The notes under the pieces: generated by a model
Database searches by the model: none
What the model was told of the DNA's origin: nothing
The model's input: only the letters and a program-made list of their open reading frames with translations
Shown: positions 34,259 through 42,639 of the stretch, piece after piece
Layout: every line of letters starts with the position of its first letter
Position numbering within the stretch: position 1 is the stretch's first letter
NCBI GenBank assembly: GCA_041859965.1
Contig: JBFLGD010000002.1
Span: forward strand, 1-64,000
DNA from: Bulleidia sp041859965
GTDB lineage: Bacteria; Bacillota_I; Bacilli_A; Erysipelotrichales; Erysipelotrichaceae
Reading direction: 5' to 3'
DNA: 64,000 bases
Position numbers and translations under genes: made by a program

Positions 34259-34277
34259 ATTTCTATCACAGGCCAAG

Positions 34278-34312
34278 AAAAAAGCAGATGGACATTCTCC
34301 CCTCCATCTGCA
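34278..34312 (-). terminator. Intrinsic terminator of the zinc-ribbon gene
   Basis: GCAGATGG (34284-34291) and CCATCTGC (34304-34311) with a run of TTTTTT following on the minus strand. It separates the zinc-ribbon gene from comFA. Confidence 0.85.
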
Positions 34313-34337
34313 ATATTCACTTTTTTCTATGAATCCC

Positions 34338-34541
34338 TTACTTTTCCTCTGCCCTAACAACTTTGGCATCTTTAGGTGAAGATACATCCATAATTGCTCC
34401 GCATGACGGACAGATCTTCTTTTCCATGTTTGCTGTATATCCGCATTCAGAACAGTCACAGGCTGTCAGATATTTATAGCCGGAAACCTCATTTTCGTCC
34501 TTAACGGCGTGGTGAATCCAGTATGCATGTTTGTTTTTCAT
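34338..34541 (-). CDS. Small zinc-ribbon / rubredoxin-like protein
   Basis: 67-residue protein starting MKNKHAYWIHHAVKDENEV. Two Cys pairs, CSECG and CPSCGA about 16 residues apart (ACDCSECGY...KKICPSCGA), form a zinc-ribbon or rubredoxin-like knuckle. The function is unknown. GGAGGTAGGAG precedes the ATG. It is transcribed alone or with the cyclase upstream and is closed by the terminator at 34278-34312. Confidence 0.75.
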   Translation of the reverse strand: MKNKHAYWIHHAVKDENEVSGYKYLTACDCSECGYTANMEKKICPSCGAIMDVSSPKDAKVVRAEEK

Positions 34542-34629
34542 GTTTCTCCTACCTCCCCGCGGCATTAGGTATTATAACGCCCCGAACAGTTGCATGCAAA
34601 GCTTCTACCTATTATTCACACAGAATACC

Positions 34630-35778
34630 CTAATTGTATTTGCTATTCTTGCATTGGTACATATTTTCATCTGCTTCTTTTATCAATCCCGGCAGCGTTT
34701 CCGACGATGTTCCTTTCTTATAAACAGCTATACCAATGCTTACAGCAATCTCATATGAAAACTGCTGGCTCTCATTGATATCTTTAAATGCATCCGTTAT
34801 TTTTTTCTCTATACGTCTGAGCCCGTCACCATTTCTGCTTCCCGCAACAACAAACTCATCGCCGCCATATCTTGCAACCATCATACCATTCTCATTGGAG
34901 CAGCACTTCTTCAGTACCTCAGCCACTTTTTTCAGTGCCTGATCTCCTTCAATATGACCAAAGCGGTCATTGATATTCTTAAACTGATCAACATCAATCA
35001 TCATCAGGCCAAGAGGATGTGAACTGTCTGCAGTCTTCACCGCTGCCGCTAAAAATCGTCTCAGTTCACTGCGATTATTAACATGTGTTAAAGCATCCTG
35101 AGATATCGCATTGTCTGCAAAACCAATATAAGCCAGCAGCAGTGCAAGTGTCATGCCATAGCACACAAATGGCACCTGTGCATTAATGATCTGCAGAAGA
35201 ATACTTGCAACAGGAAGAATCGGAAAGATTGCAGCCGTGCGGAATAGATCATGTTTTTCAATCTCCTTATTCTGAAACAGCTTGATGGCCGCATGTATAC
35301 CTGAAATAATTAGATATCCAGCAGAAATAAGCACCATGATCATATAGAATTCATCTCTTACTATGACTGCATTTTCTGCATGAAAGTACAGATGCGTTGC
35401 CGGTGTGAGGATGATCATTATTGTATTGAATACACATGGAATAGATGCCAGTATCTTCTTCTCTCGGGAGATTGTCCATTTGTTCTCCTGAAAGAACTCC
35501 AGATACAGAAACAGACCATATGCACAGAAAGATCCGATTGAATGCGTAATAATGCCAGTAACTGTAAGACTGAAATTTGTGGTTGGAAGAAAACCTTCTG
35601 ATTCACACATTACACTAAATATATCGGCAACAAAATACAGCATAAAAAGCAGAAGCACGTCCCTATATACGATCTGCTTCAGCTGTCTGTCTACTGCTGT
35701 ACTGACCTTATAGAATAAAATAGTCAGGATAGCAATACAGAAAAGATTCGACTCCATGTAATAATACGAATAGTCCAT
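34630..35778 (-). CDS. Membrane diguanylate cyclase (GGDEF domain)
   Basis: 382 residues from MDYSYYYMESNLF. Six to eight hydrophobic segments fill about residues 8-210; the C-terminal 160 residues are a GGDEF domain with LTHVNNRSEL, MIDVDQFKNINDRFGH and the intact active site ARYGGDEFVV. It should make cyclic di-GMP from two GTP. The inhibitory RxxD site is not present upstream of GGDEF. I start it at the ATG at 35778, which has AGGA eight bases upstream. An earlier in-frame TTG falls in the U-tract of the riboswitch terminator. It lies directly behind a cyclic-di-GMP riboswitch. Confidence 0.9.
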   Translation of the reverse strand: MDYSYYYMESNLFCIAILTILFYKVSTAVDRQLKQIVYRDVLLLFMLYFVADIFSVMCESEGFLPTTNFSLTVTGIITHSIGSFCAYGLFLYLEFFQENKWTISREKKILASIPCVFNTIMIILTPATHLYFHAENAVIVRDEFYMIMVLISAGYLIISGIHAAIKLFQNKEIEKHDLFRTAAIFPILPVASILLQIINAQVPFVCYGMTLALLLAYIGFADNAISQDALTHVNNRSELRRFLAAAVKTADSSHPLGLMMIDVDQFKNINDRFGHIEGDQALKKVAEVLKKCCSNENGMMVARYGGDEFVVAGSRNGDGLRRIEKKITDAFKDINESQQFSYEIAVSIGIAVYKKGTSSETLPGLIKEADENMYQCKNSKYN

Positions 35779-35825
35779 GACCCGATTCCTGCTTCCCACC
35801 AATAGCACATAAATAATAACCGGGC

Positions 35826-35930
35826 AAAACAAAATAGGCTGATGACGCTTTGAAACTGCAGCTGGCTGCCGTTTGAGGCCCTATAGCTTTGCGTCACAGC
35901 CTTTTGACTGTTTTGCCAATAACTATTTAA
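35826..35930 (-). promoter_or_regulatory. Cyclic-di-GMP-I (GEMM) riboswitch with overlapping intrinsic terminator
   Basis: The minus strand (5' at 35917) reads GGCAAAA, then the hairpin ACAGTC-AAAA-GGCTGT, then GACGCAAAGC, then a helix closing with CGGCAGCCAGCT. This order and these conserved blocks are those of the GEMM-I aptamer. Downstream, GCGTCATCAGCC (35848-35837) is complementary to the aptamer strand GGCTGTGACGC (35901-35891), 11 pairs with one bulge, and is followed by TATTTTGTTTT. Ligand binding should therefore block the terminator, which suggests an ON switch. The regulated gene is the diguanylate cyclase. Confidence 0.88.
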
Positions 35931-35967
35931 CTTATGTTATCACTATATATCCGTTTTTTAGTGAAGT

Positions 35968-36624
35968 CTACCGCTCTTTTTGAAAGTTCAGATCATCTGC
36001 AGTAGTGATCTTACGATTAGCATAATTTCCTTCAACAGCCTTAATTCTGACCTTGCTGTACTTTTCAACAAGAGAACAGTCATCGGTACCTGTATATCCG
36101 TCCATTTCAGCCTGTTCGATACAGGAAATGATCAAATCCGTACGGAATGCCTGCGGTGTCTGTGCAGCAATCAATGTGCTGCGATCATATGTCGTTTCTA
36201 TATAACCGTCCTGAACTTTCTTTATGGTGTCCTTGCAGGGCACGCAGAGAAGCGCAGCATCCTCTGTTTCCATTGCCTTTTTCAATAATGAAAGATGGTT
36301 TTTATCCAGAAATGGTCTTGCTCCATCATGAATAAAAACAGTATCCGCCAGTACTGCAAGAAGTCCATTGCGAACGCTTTCCTGTCTTGTACTGCCGCCT
36401 TCACATAACGTAATACGCCCCGGCATACGGCCAATCACTCGTGTTCTGTATTCTTCTGGATTTGTAACAATTACAACCTGAATACAATCAGGATCCATAA
36501 GAAACACTGCTATAGCTGTTTCCAGAATAGTCTTCCCATTTTCCAAACGTGCATATACCTTGTTGAACCCCAGATGCATGCGGTTTCCCTTTCCCGCAGC
36601 TACAACCAGTGCACTGTATTTCAT
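35968..36624 (-). CDS. ispD: 2-C-methyl-D-erythritol 4-phosphate cytidylyltransferase
   Basis: 218-residue MEP-pathway enzyme that couples MEP to CTP in isoprenoid synthesis. MKYSALVVAAGKGNRMHLG holds the nucleotide-binding GxGxRM loop; EGGSTRQESVRNGL and FIHDGARPFL are family motifs, and the end TTADDLNFQ is typical. AGGTGA precedes the chosen ATG; reading further upstream adds twelve unconserved residues. Some such proteins act as TarI/IspD relatives; the absence of a TarJ neighbour favours IspD. Confidence 0.9.
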   Translation of the reverse strand: MKYSALVVAAGKGNRMHLGFNKVYARLENGKTILETAIAVFLMDPDCIQVVIVTNPEEYRTRVIGRMPGRITLCEGGSTRQESVRNGLLAVLADTVFIHDGARPFLDKNHLSLLKKAMETEDAALLCVPCKDTIKKVQDGYIETTYDRSTLIAAQTPQAFRTDLIISCIEQAEMDGYTGTDDCSLVEKYSKVRIKAVEGNYANRKITTADDLNFQKER

Positions 36625-36671
36625 ACATTCACCTGATTTCTTGTTCCCATTTAAACACAATAGAGAGAAAA

Positions 36672-36711
36672 GAAAAAGAGCTTCCTGCAGGCTTTCAGCC
36701 TACTAGAGCTC
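36672..36711 (-). terminator. Intrinsic terminator of the small membrane protein gene
   Basis: The minus strand pairs GAGCT...AGGC with GCCT...AGCTC and continues TTTTTCTTTT. The stem includes the end of the upstream reading frame. Confidence 0.65.
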
Positions 36712-37186
36712 CCAATAATCCATATGAGAAGATTGACATGATCACTGCTGCCAAGAATACACCAAGAAGAATAGACAGCGATGCTTTCTTTAAGTCCATA
36801 TCAAACAATGCAGCCACAAGCGATCCAGTCCACGCACCAGTGCCTGGTAAAGGGATACCTACAAACAGTGTCAGTCCCCAGAATCCATACTTATCAATTT
36901 TTGGTTTATTTTTGACTGCCTTTGCTTCCACCCATTCAGCCAGCTTTGAGAAATGATGATCGCTGAGAAAGTGCAGAAACTTTTTTATGCCAATCAATAT
37001 AAATGGGATTGGAATAATATTCCCCAGTACACACCAGAATATTCCTTCCCACATTGGCATCTGCAAAAGTTTGGCAAGTATCAGTCCGCCTCTTTCTTCA
37101 ACCAATGGAATCATAGATACCAAAAATACTGATGCCCACTTAGGCAGCATCACATGTGCAAACCACCAAGTAACAAAACCTTCCAT
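36695..37186 (-). CDS. Small multidrug export protein family (PF06695-like) membrane protein
   Basis: 163 residues with about four hydrophobic segments. The sequence SMIPLVEERGGLILAKLL near the N-terminus and the GIPLPGTGAWTGSLVAALF motif fit the 'small multi-drug export' family, whose actual function is not established. AGGAG is placed seven bases before the ATG. It stands alone, with terminators or promoters on both sides. Confidence 0.85.
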   Translation of the reverse strand: MEGFVTWWFAHVMLPKWASVFLVSMIPLVEERGGLILAKLLQMPMWEGIFWCVLGNIIPIPFILIGIKKFLHFLSDHHFSKLAEWVEAKAVKNKPKIDKYGFWGLTLFVGIPLPGTGAWTGSLVAALFDMDLKKASLSILLGVFLAAVIMSIFSYGLLGALVG

Positions 37187-37326
37187 AGAATAATTCTCCT
37201 ATCGCTAACGCTGTAAACTGTAACACAGGAAGCATTCTCCTTCAATCTCACAAATTTTTTATAAAAAGTTATCCGCATAAATATGGGAAATATTAACATA
37301 CATCGTATTTTACTGAACAGTTTTTG

Positions 37327-37355
37327 TTGACTTTGAAGTAGTCGGTTGATAGAAT
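37327..37355 (+). promoter_or_regulatory. Promoter of the tRNA pair
   Basis: TTGACT (37327-37332), 17 bases, TAGAAT (37350-37355). The start should fall near 37362, about 17 bases before the tRNA-Ile. The rplM promoter at 45006-45034 has the same two hexamers and spacing. Confidence 0.8.
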
Positions 37356-37378
37356 AGTAAAGCATTCGGTGAGGATAT

Positions 37379-37455
<77 letters not shown>

Positions 37456-37479
37456 TTTATTCTCACAACCAATGCATTT

Positions 37480-37552
37480 GGGGTTATAGCTCAGCTGGGA
37501 GAGCACCTGCTTTGCAAGCAGGGGGTCAGGAGTTCGATCCTCCTTAGCTCCA
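37480..37552 (+). tRNA. tRNA-Ala (TGC anticodon)
   Basis: The acceptor GGGGTTA pairs with TAGCTCC (two G-T pairs), the D-arm is AGCTCAGCTGGGAGAGC, the anticodon loop is TTTGCAA and the T-arm has GAGTTCGATCC. The discriminator A (37552) is followed by CTG, so unlike the tRNA-Ile the CCA end is not encoded and must be added by the CCA enzyme. Confidence 0.97.
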
Positions 37553-37558
37553 CTGATT

Positions 37559-37588
37559 AAGGTCTGCATTGAATGCAGACCTTTTTTA
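37559..37588 (+). terminator. Intrinsic terminator of the tRNA operon
   Basis: GGTCTGCATT GAATGCAGACC (37561-37581) forms a compact hairpin followed by TTTTTTATT. Confidence 0.9.
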
Positions 37589-37708
37589 TTCATAATAAAG
37601 ACATACATGAATGTCTTAATCTTCTTCAAAAAAAAAACAGTGCTATCTAACAAATCAAAATGCAAATCCCATTGCATTAGTGAATTTGTATTCTGAAAAA
37701 AATGGCAT

Positions 37709-37743
37709 AAAAAATCTGAAGCATTATGATATCGCTTCAGATT
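37709..37743 (-). terminator. Intrinsic terminator of the surface autolysin gene
   Basis: ATCTGAAGC (37714-37722) and GCTTCAGAT (37734-37742) with TTTTTTATG following on the minus strand. Confidence 0.85.
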
Positions 37744-37759
37744 ACTTTATGTTAATACA

Positions 37760-40549
37760 TCAGGATGACTGTACGAATGCATTATCTGTTGATCCCGGTG
37801 CACTGCCGCCCTTCGCGACCAATACAATTCTGATACCTTCCAATCGGTAGCCATATCCTGCCGTGCCTGCGCTTTCTCCATTTTTGGCCCAGCCCATCCA
37901 GCCAAAATTCTGACTGTGTACCTGATAATAGATGTCATACTGATTGGCTGCCTCTCCAGTCAATTGGATTTTGATAGCTTCCAACCGCAGCGCACATCCC
38001 TCTGTTCCACTCATAGCTCCATTGCTGACATAGTTCTGCCAACCAATGTTCTGTACGTGCGTGCAGTATTCAATGCCACCATCAATGTTCGGTGACAGGC
38101 TTATGTTGATACCTTCCAGTCTCAGTGACTGCCCTTGCGTTCCACTCATAGTTCCGTCGCTCACATAACTTTGCCAACCAACATTCTGCACGTGTGTACG
38201 ATAGCGTACGTTGCCTGTTGAATATACAGACGCAAAAGGATTTGATGTTGAACCTGGAGCAGCACTGCCCTTACTGACAAGGCAGATTCTGATTCCCTCC
38301 AAACGGTAGGAATAGCCCTCTGAACCTGCCGCCTGTCCATTCATAGCCCAGTCCATCCAGCCAATGTTTTCGCAATGAACTTGATAATACACATCATACT
38401 GCTCGGCAAGTTCTCCTGTTAAGCGTATCTGGATTCCTTCAAGCCTCAGCGATTTTCCTGTTGTACCACTTAATGAATCATCTGACGTCCAATCCTGCCA
38501 ACCTATGTTCTCTACATGTGTTCTGTATTGAATACTTCCGCTGACATTTGAATTGACTTTGATCTTAATCCCTTCAAGCCGTAATGATTGCCCAGTTGTT
38601 CCAGCAAGTGAGCCATCAGAAACATAGTCCTGCCAGCCAATATTCTCTACGTGTGTCTGATAAGATACTGACGTAGATACAGGTGTTGCTGTTGGTGTTG
38701 CTGTTGGTGTTGCTGTTGGTGTCACATTTGTCTTTGTATATGTCACCCACGTTCCATTGTCTGCAATCCACTGTTTTGTCCCAATGCGATACCAAGTATA
38801 AGTTCCATCATTGAATGTCTCATATACAGAATAAGTTTTGTTATAGGTCGCGAGACCCAAACTGCTATAACTCGTCCCGTGACCGGTACGTATTCTCAAT
38901 TGCGTAACATTGATCTTAACTGAACCAATAATTGAGTTTGTTGATGTATTCAGAACCTGAACTTTGCTCTTTTCAACGTAGCCAATCATAGAGTCCCAGT
39001 TATATGCGTATAGTGTCTTAGTACCAATCGTCCCTGCCTCAGAAACATTTCCCGTATAGTTTGTTGACTGTATTTTATAGTAATTGCCCTCTTCACCAAG
39101 AATTGTCACGACATGATTCTTCTGATAAGTAGAACCATATTCCGATGTATACAAAGTATCTCCGCCGCCAGCAGCGGATGTAACTGCAGTTTTATAATTT
39201 GTATCTGTAATAATAGCGTTGGAAGTACTGTCGTAATCTGTTAATGAACCATTGCTGCCAGAAGCAATCTTATCAAGCCTGTATGCAATGGAAGCTATTG
39301 TCAATCCATAGTAAGGAGTAGAAGCATATTTTACATTGATTCCTGATCCTTTATTGCCAAAGTATCCGCCAAAGAATCTGTAATCACTTGTCGAAAGATA
39401 ATCTTTTAGATAGTATCCCATCTGTAAAGAAATACAGGAGCTTATAGAATCAAAAGAATATGCCTGTCCTGGATCGCTGTCAAAGGCAGCTATACCAAAC
39501 AGATTATTTCTGTTAACAGCATAATCACTTGTACCATATTTTGACTCACAGCATGCCTGTGCAAATACCATCATAGCGTTGATGCCATATGTATTCTGTG
39601 CATCAATAAATGTCTGACCTGTATTCCATAATTTACTGCCGGAGCCATAGCCCAATGCAGAAAGAAACGTATTGAAAGTATCTGCAGAAATATTCGTCTT
39701 TGTTCTCAGCTGAAGGAACTGATAATAGTTATAACTTGTTCCAGCCTTATTCTGATAATACCTGTCTGTATAAAAATCTGTATCATTCCAGCTGTAGTAT
39801 GTACTTCCTACTGTCATCCAGTCGGCCGCAGGGCATACTGCTGCATTAAATATTGAAGCTGATGTACCACCGTTAGTAAATTCACTTGAAAAAGCATGGA
39901 ATACCAGATCTTTGTAACTGCCATTCTGCTCTACTGTATAGTAGGACTGAAGTACCTTTGTAGAATATGCGGACTCGTGAGCATTTGTATTGTCATTGCC
40001 TCCTAAATAGACAGACAGATTATTTGTAATAAACTTATAAGGAATGAGATCCATATACTTCAGCTCGGCAGTGCCATCAAATCCCGATGTATAAGTACGC
40101 ACTGAGCCTGTTCCATCACCATCATAGGAAAGTGTATCTACATATATCATTTCCCTGTAGTTTGAGATATATGTCGTTTTTGTTCCGTTATACTGAGCAA
40201 TATTTAATATTGAGCTTCCACCATCAGCTCTTTTTGCATAAGAGTATACAACACCTGCGTTCATGGCAATAATCTTAGTTGGAGAATAGCTTGAAGCATG
40301 TCTGACTACCGCATCATTTCCAAGTGAAGACATCACACTTTTGGCAGTAGAAAACGAACTGTAGCAGCCCTGATTGTCAAAGGTACCTGAATCATTGACT
40401 GTATCTACCTCATATGCATTGCAGCCCATTGGATAATAGGATGTTTCTGCATGAATGCTCGAAAAAACATCATCTGACATAAATGGAAGTAACGTCAGTG
40501 AAAGTGTCAAAGCAAGCATAAGTTTTATAAATCTTCTATAGTTTTTCAT
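37760..40549 (-). CDS. Secreted N-acetylglucosaminidase-type autolysin with six ChW repeats
   Basis: 929-residue exported protein. The signal peptide spans about 1-34 (cleavage near SIHA-ET). After a Ser/Tyr-rich region of unknown fold (about 40-285) comes a GH73 glucosaminidase domain with the catalytic Glu335 in ACCESKYGTSDYA and NNLFGI...YFGNKG. Two SH3-like segments (about 450-600) follow, then a Thr-Pro-Ala linker built on 12-bp DNA repeats. Last come six ChW repeats in two triads (HVENIGWQDYVSDG, VHCENIGWMDWAMNG, HSQNFGWMGWAKNG and kin), which bind cell surfaces in clostridia. It should cut peptidoglycan glycan strands. No ribosome-binding site is seen; translation probably couples to the gene 5 nt upstream. 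Confidence 0.9.
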   Translation of the reverse strand: MKNYRRFIKLMLALTLSLTLLPFMSDDVFSSIHAETSYYPMGCNAYEVDTVNDSGTFDNQGCYSSFSTAKSVMSSLGNDAVVRHASSYSPTKIIAMNAGVVYSYAKRADGGSSILNIAQYNGTKTTYISNYREMIYVDTLSYDGDGTGSVRTYTSGFDGTAELKYMDLIPYKFITNNLSVYLGGNDNTNAHESAYSTKVLQSYYTVEQNGSYKDLVFHAFSSEFTNGGTSASIFNAAVCPAADWMTVGSTYYSWNDTDFYTDRYYQNKAGTSYNYYQFLQLRTKTNISADTFNTFLSALGYGSGSKLWNTGQTFIDAQNTYGINAMMVFAQACCESKYGTSDYAVNRNNLFGIAAFDSDPGQAYSFDSISSCISLQMGYYLKDYLSTSDYRFFGGYFGNKGSGINVKYASTPYYGLTIASIAYRLDKIASGSNGSLTDYDSTSNAIITDTNYKTAVTSAAGGGDTLYTSEYGSTYQKNHVVTILGEEGNYYKIQSTNYTGNVSEAGTIGTKTLYAYNWDSMIGYVEKSKVQVLNTSTNSIIGSVKINVTQLRIRTGHGTSYSSLGLATYNKTYSVYETFNDGTYTWYRIGTKQWIADNGTWVTYTKTNVTPTATPTATPTATPVSTSVSYQTHVENIGWQDYVSDGSLAGTTGQSLRLEGIKIKVNSNVSGSIQYRTHVENIGWQDWTSDDSLSGTTGKSLRLEGIQIRLTGELAEQYDVYYQVHCENIGWMDWAMNGQAAGSEGYSYRLEGIRICLVSKGSAAPGSTSNPFASVYSTGNVRYRTHVQNVGWQSYVSDGTMSGTQGQSLRLEGINISLSPNIDGGIEYCTHVQNIGWQNYVSNGAMSGTEGCALRLEAIKIQLTGEAANQYDIYYQVHSQNFGWMGWAKNGESAGTAGYGYRLEGIRIVLVAKGGSAPGSTDNAFVQSS
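38684..38722. repeat. 12-bp tandem repeat encoding a Thr-Ala-Thr-Pro linker
   Basis: About three copies of GTTGCTGTTGGT (plus-strand reading) in frame inside the autolysin gene. Copy number could vary by slippage and change linker length between the catalytic part and the ChW repeats. Confidence 0.75.
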
Positions 40550-40554
40550 AATTT

Positions 40555-41499
40555 TTACTGTAGTACCGCATTTATCTCAACAGGATTATTGCTGCCTTCT
40601 AGATACAGTTTCAATGTTCCCGAATAAGAGCTGATTGATCGATCTTGATCTAAAAGAATTACAAAGACATATCCTGTTTGTCTATCTGTTACTTTTTTAC
40701 CAATAATCACCGGATAATTTTCACTGTATACTGACGAATCTTCTGCAGCAAAGACTCCAGCCGACCCAGCATCATACTCTGCCGATGAAAGTGTAATGGG
40801 GCTATCTGCAGAACCATTCACAGTCACCTTGAAAGCAAAGACTCTTGCTGTGCTCGGCAGCATCATTTCACTGCCTTTCTGTAAAAGTGATTCTCCCGTG
40901 ATTTCAAAAGAAGCAGAAGCTTCTACAGTACTATTTGTTTCTGCTTGCATATCTGCTGTAGATGAGGCCTGTGCCGTTGCCGCAAATCCAGTCGCATCAG
41001 AAGAAGCAGATGACAGGTCAAATACCATCTTGCTTACTCCCTCAATATCACAGGAAACTGTGACAGAAGAAGCATCCTTCTTCTTTATCGGTATAAAAAC
41101 ATTTGCATCCAGCAATGACTGATTGCTCTTTAAACTGTCCACAACATTCTGACCGTCAAGTGACAGAGAATTTTCAGACATTTTCTTACGATAGTCTGCA
41201 GTATCATCCAGACTGATTCCTTCATCTGTAGTGAAATGATCAAGACTGATATTCAATTCTCCCTCTGTTTCTACATGTATAGAAGCAATTACGTAAGTGA
41301 AATCAAGAGAATCCAGTTTATAGGCTTGATAGGAAGTGACAGTTATAGAAGGACCGCTGGCTCCGGGTGTTGCTTCTGCAGAGTCTGAGGATGCCTGTTC
41401 TTTCTGATTCTGAAACAAAAACACAGTTCCTGCAGTGATTGCTATCAATAATATGACGATAACTCCTATCTTTACCTTTTCTCGCTTGTTTATCCTCAA
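40555..41499 (-). CDS. Membrane-anchored extracellular protein of unknown family
   Basis: 314 residues starting at a TTG (LRINKREKVKIG read as Met), with GGGAG seven bases before it. An ATG nine codons earlier overlaps the TATAAT promoter box, so it cannot be the start of that transcript. A basic N-terminus and one transmembrane helix (about 9-27) are followed by a Ser/Ala-rich linker and two probable beta-sandwich segments separated by a low-complexity ASSTADMQAETNSTVEAS stretch. No family recognised. It is five bases upstream of the ChW autolysin and presumably its partner, for example in display or control. Confidence 0.65.
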   Translation of the reverse strand: MRINKREKVKIGVIVILLIAITAGTVFLFQNQKEQASSDSAEATPGASGPSITVTSYQAYKLDSLDFTYVIASIHVETEGELNISLDHFTTDEGISLDDTADYRKKMSENSLSLDGQNVVDSLKSNQSLLDANVFIPIKKKDASSVTVSCDIEGVSKMVFDLSSASSDATGFAATAQASSTADMQAETNSTVEASASFEITGESLLQKGSEMMLPSTARVFAFKVTVNGSADSPITLSSAEYDAGSAGVFAAEDSSVYSENYPVIIGKKVTDRQTGYVFVILLDQDRSISSYSGTLKLYLEGSNNPVEINAVLQ

Positions 41500-41672
41500 T
41501 TTACATCTCCCAGTATTCAAAATCATTATAAGTAGATTCCTATGAAAAATGCAATGAAATTATGAACAAAGTGTTTAATTCAGAACGCAGTGTTCTCTTT
41601 TTGGAAGTGACATTTTGCTGAACTTTACCTGAAGATTCGAACATATCGCTTACAAACACATGCCATGCATTT

Positions 41673-41678
41673 TATAAT
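41673..41678 (+). promoter_or_regulatory. -10 element of the beta-lactamase-fold gene
   Basis: TATAAT, then nine bases (TCCGAAGTT), then the ATG at 41688; TTACAA lies 17 bases upstream as a weak -35. The mRNA leader would be only about three bases and there is no Shine-Dalgarno sequence. Confidence 0.55.
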
Positions 41679-41687
41679 TCCGAAGTT

Positions 41688-42635
41688 ATGAAAACAGGAA
41701 AGACTAAAAACGGTCATAAAAAAAGAAAATTAAGACATAAGAGAGCTTTGATTGTTGTATTGATAGCAATTCTGGGAGTAAGCGGATCCGCTGTATACTG
41801 GAAGCTTCATTCTACAAATGATGAAGAAAAGGACACTGGCTTCGCAGTATCTGCTTCCATAGAGGATAAAGAATACGAAGAGACTGCTGAAGCAGCTGCA
41901 GCAACTGCGCAAATGGATGATCTTGAATCAGAACTGACTGAAACTCTGAGCACATATGATGGAGACTGGTCTGTCTATGTTGAGAACCTCTCAACTGGCG
42001 AGACAGTCACCGTGAATGATCATATGAGTATCTCTGCAAGTCTGATCAAGTTATTTGTTGCAGGCAAATATGAGTCAATGGTCGAAAGCGGTGAACTTGA
42101 AGCTTCCGAGACAAATGAAACAAATCTGGAGAATATGATTTCAATAAGTGACAATGATGCTTGGACTGCTCTGGAGATGGCCATAGGAATGGGAAGTTAC
42201 AGAACCGGCTATCAAAGTGTTACGCAATGGGCGCGTGATAATGGATACTCAAGTACAGGCAGACAGATCCTAGAAGATGGAACCTGGGATGCAGAAAATG
42301 GGAATAACTATACTAGCGTATCGGATGTCGGTAAAGTTCTTGAAGCAATCTATAATGGAACCTATGTCAGTGCAGATGCTTCCGCCAGAATACTGGAATT
42401 GATGAAGGATCAGTATTGGACCGAAAAAATACCAGCCGGTGTTCCGGATGGTGTCATTACAGCTAATAAAACAGGTGAACTGGATACAGTGCAGAATGAC
42501 TCTGCTATTGTCTATGGTGATACATGTGATTACGTCTTGGTTGTTATGTCACAGGACATTACAGATACAGAAACTGCTATCAGTCAGATTGTAAGTATTT
42601 CCTCTGCCGTTTATGATTATATGGAAGAGGAATAA
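41688..42635 (+). CDS. Serine hydrolase of the class A beta-lactamase fold, membrane-anchored
   Basis: 315 residues: a basic start, a transmembrane segment (about 17-37), an acidic linker, and a class A beta-lactamase-related domain (about 80-315). The active-site triad of motifs is present: SLIK (SxxK) in ISASLIKLFVAGK, SDN in ISISDNDAWTALE, and KTG in ANKTGELDTV. Many such anchored proteins in gut Firmicutes are DD-peptidase-like rather than resistance enzymes; the Glu of the omega loop is not evident. It is followed 4 nt later by a DmpA-type peptidase gene. Confidence 0.85.
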   Translation: MKTGKTKNGHKKRKLRHKRALIVVLIAILGVSGSAVYWKLHSTNDEEKDTGFAVSASIEDKEYEETAEAAAATAQMDDLESELTETLSTYDGDWSVYVENLSTGETVTVNDHMSISASLIKLFVAGKYESMVESGELEASETNETNLENMISISDNDAWTALEMAIGMGSYRTGYQSVTQWARDNGYSSTGRQILEDGTWDAENGNNYTSVSDVGKVLEAIYNGTYVSADASARILELMKDQYWTEKIPAGVPDGVITANKTGELDTVQNDSAIVYGDTCDYVLVVMSQDITDTETAISQIVSISSAVYDYMEEE

Positions 42636-42639
42636 AAAC

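Noticed and set aside
34258..34459. N-terminal extension of ComFA by 67 codons
   Set aside because: It would cross a strong terminator and overlap the zinc-ribbon gene, and the product does not resemble ComFA before MKCNRCGN.
38684..38722. Tandem repeats as a possible CRISPR or regulatory array
   Set aside because: 12-bp units without spacers, in frame in a coding region, encoding a Thr-Ala-Thr-Pro linker.
41688..42635. Acquired beta-lactamase resistance gene
   Set aside because: The fold and three motifs are there, but the anchored architecture, missing omega-loop Glu and normal base composition fit a chromosomal DD-peptidase-like protein.
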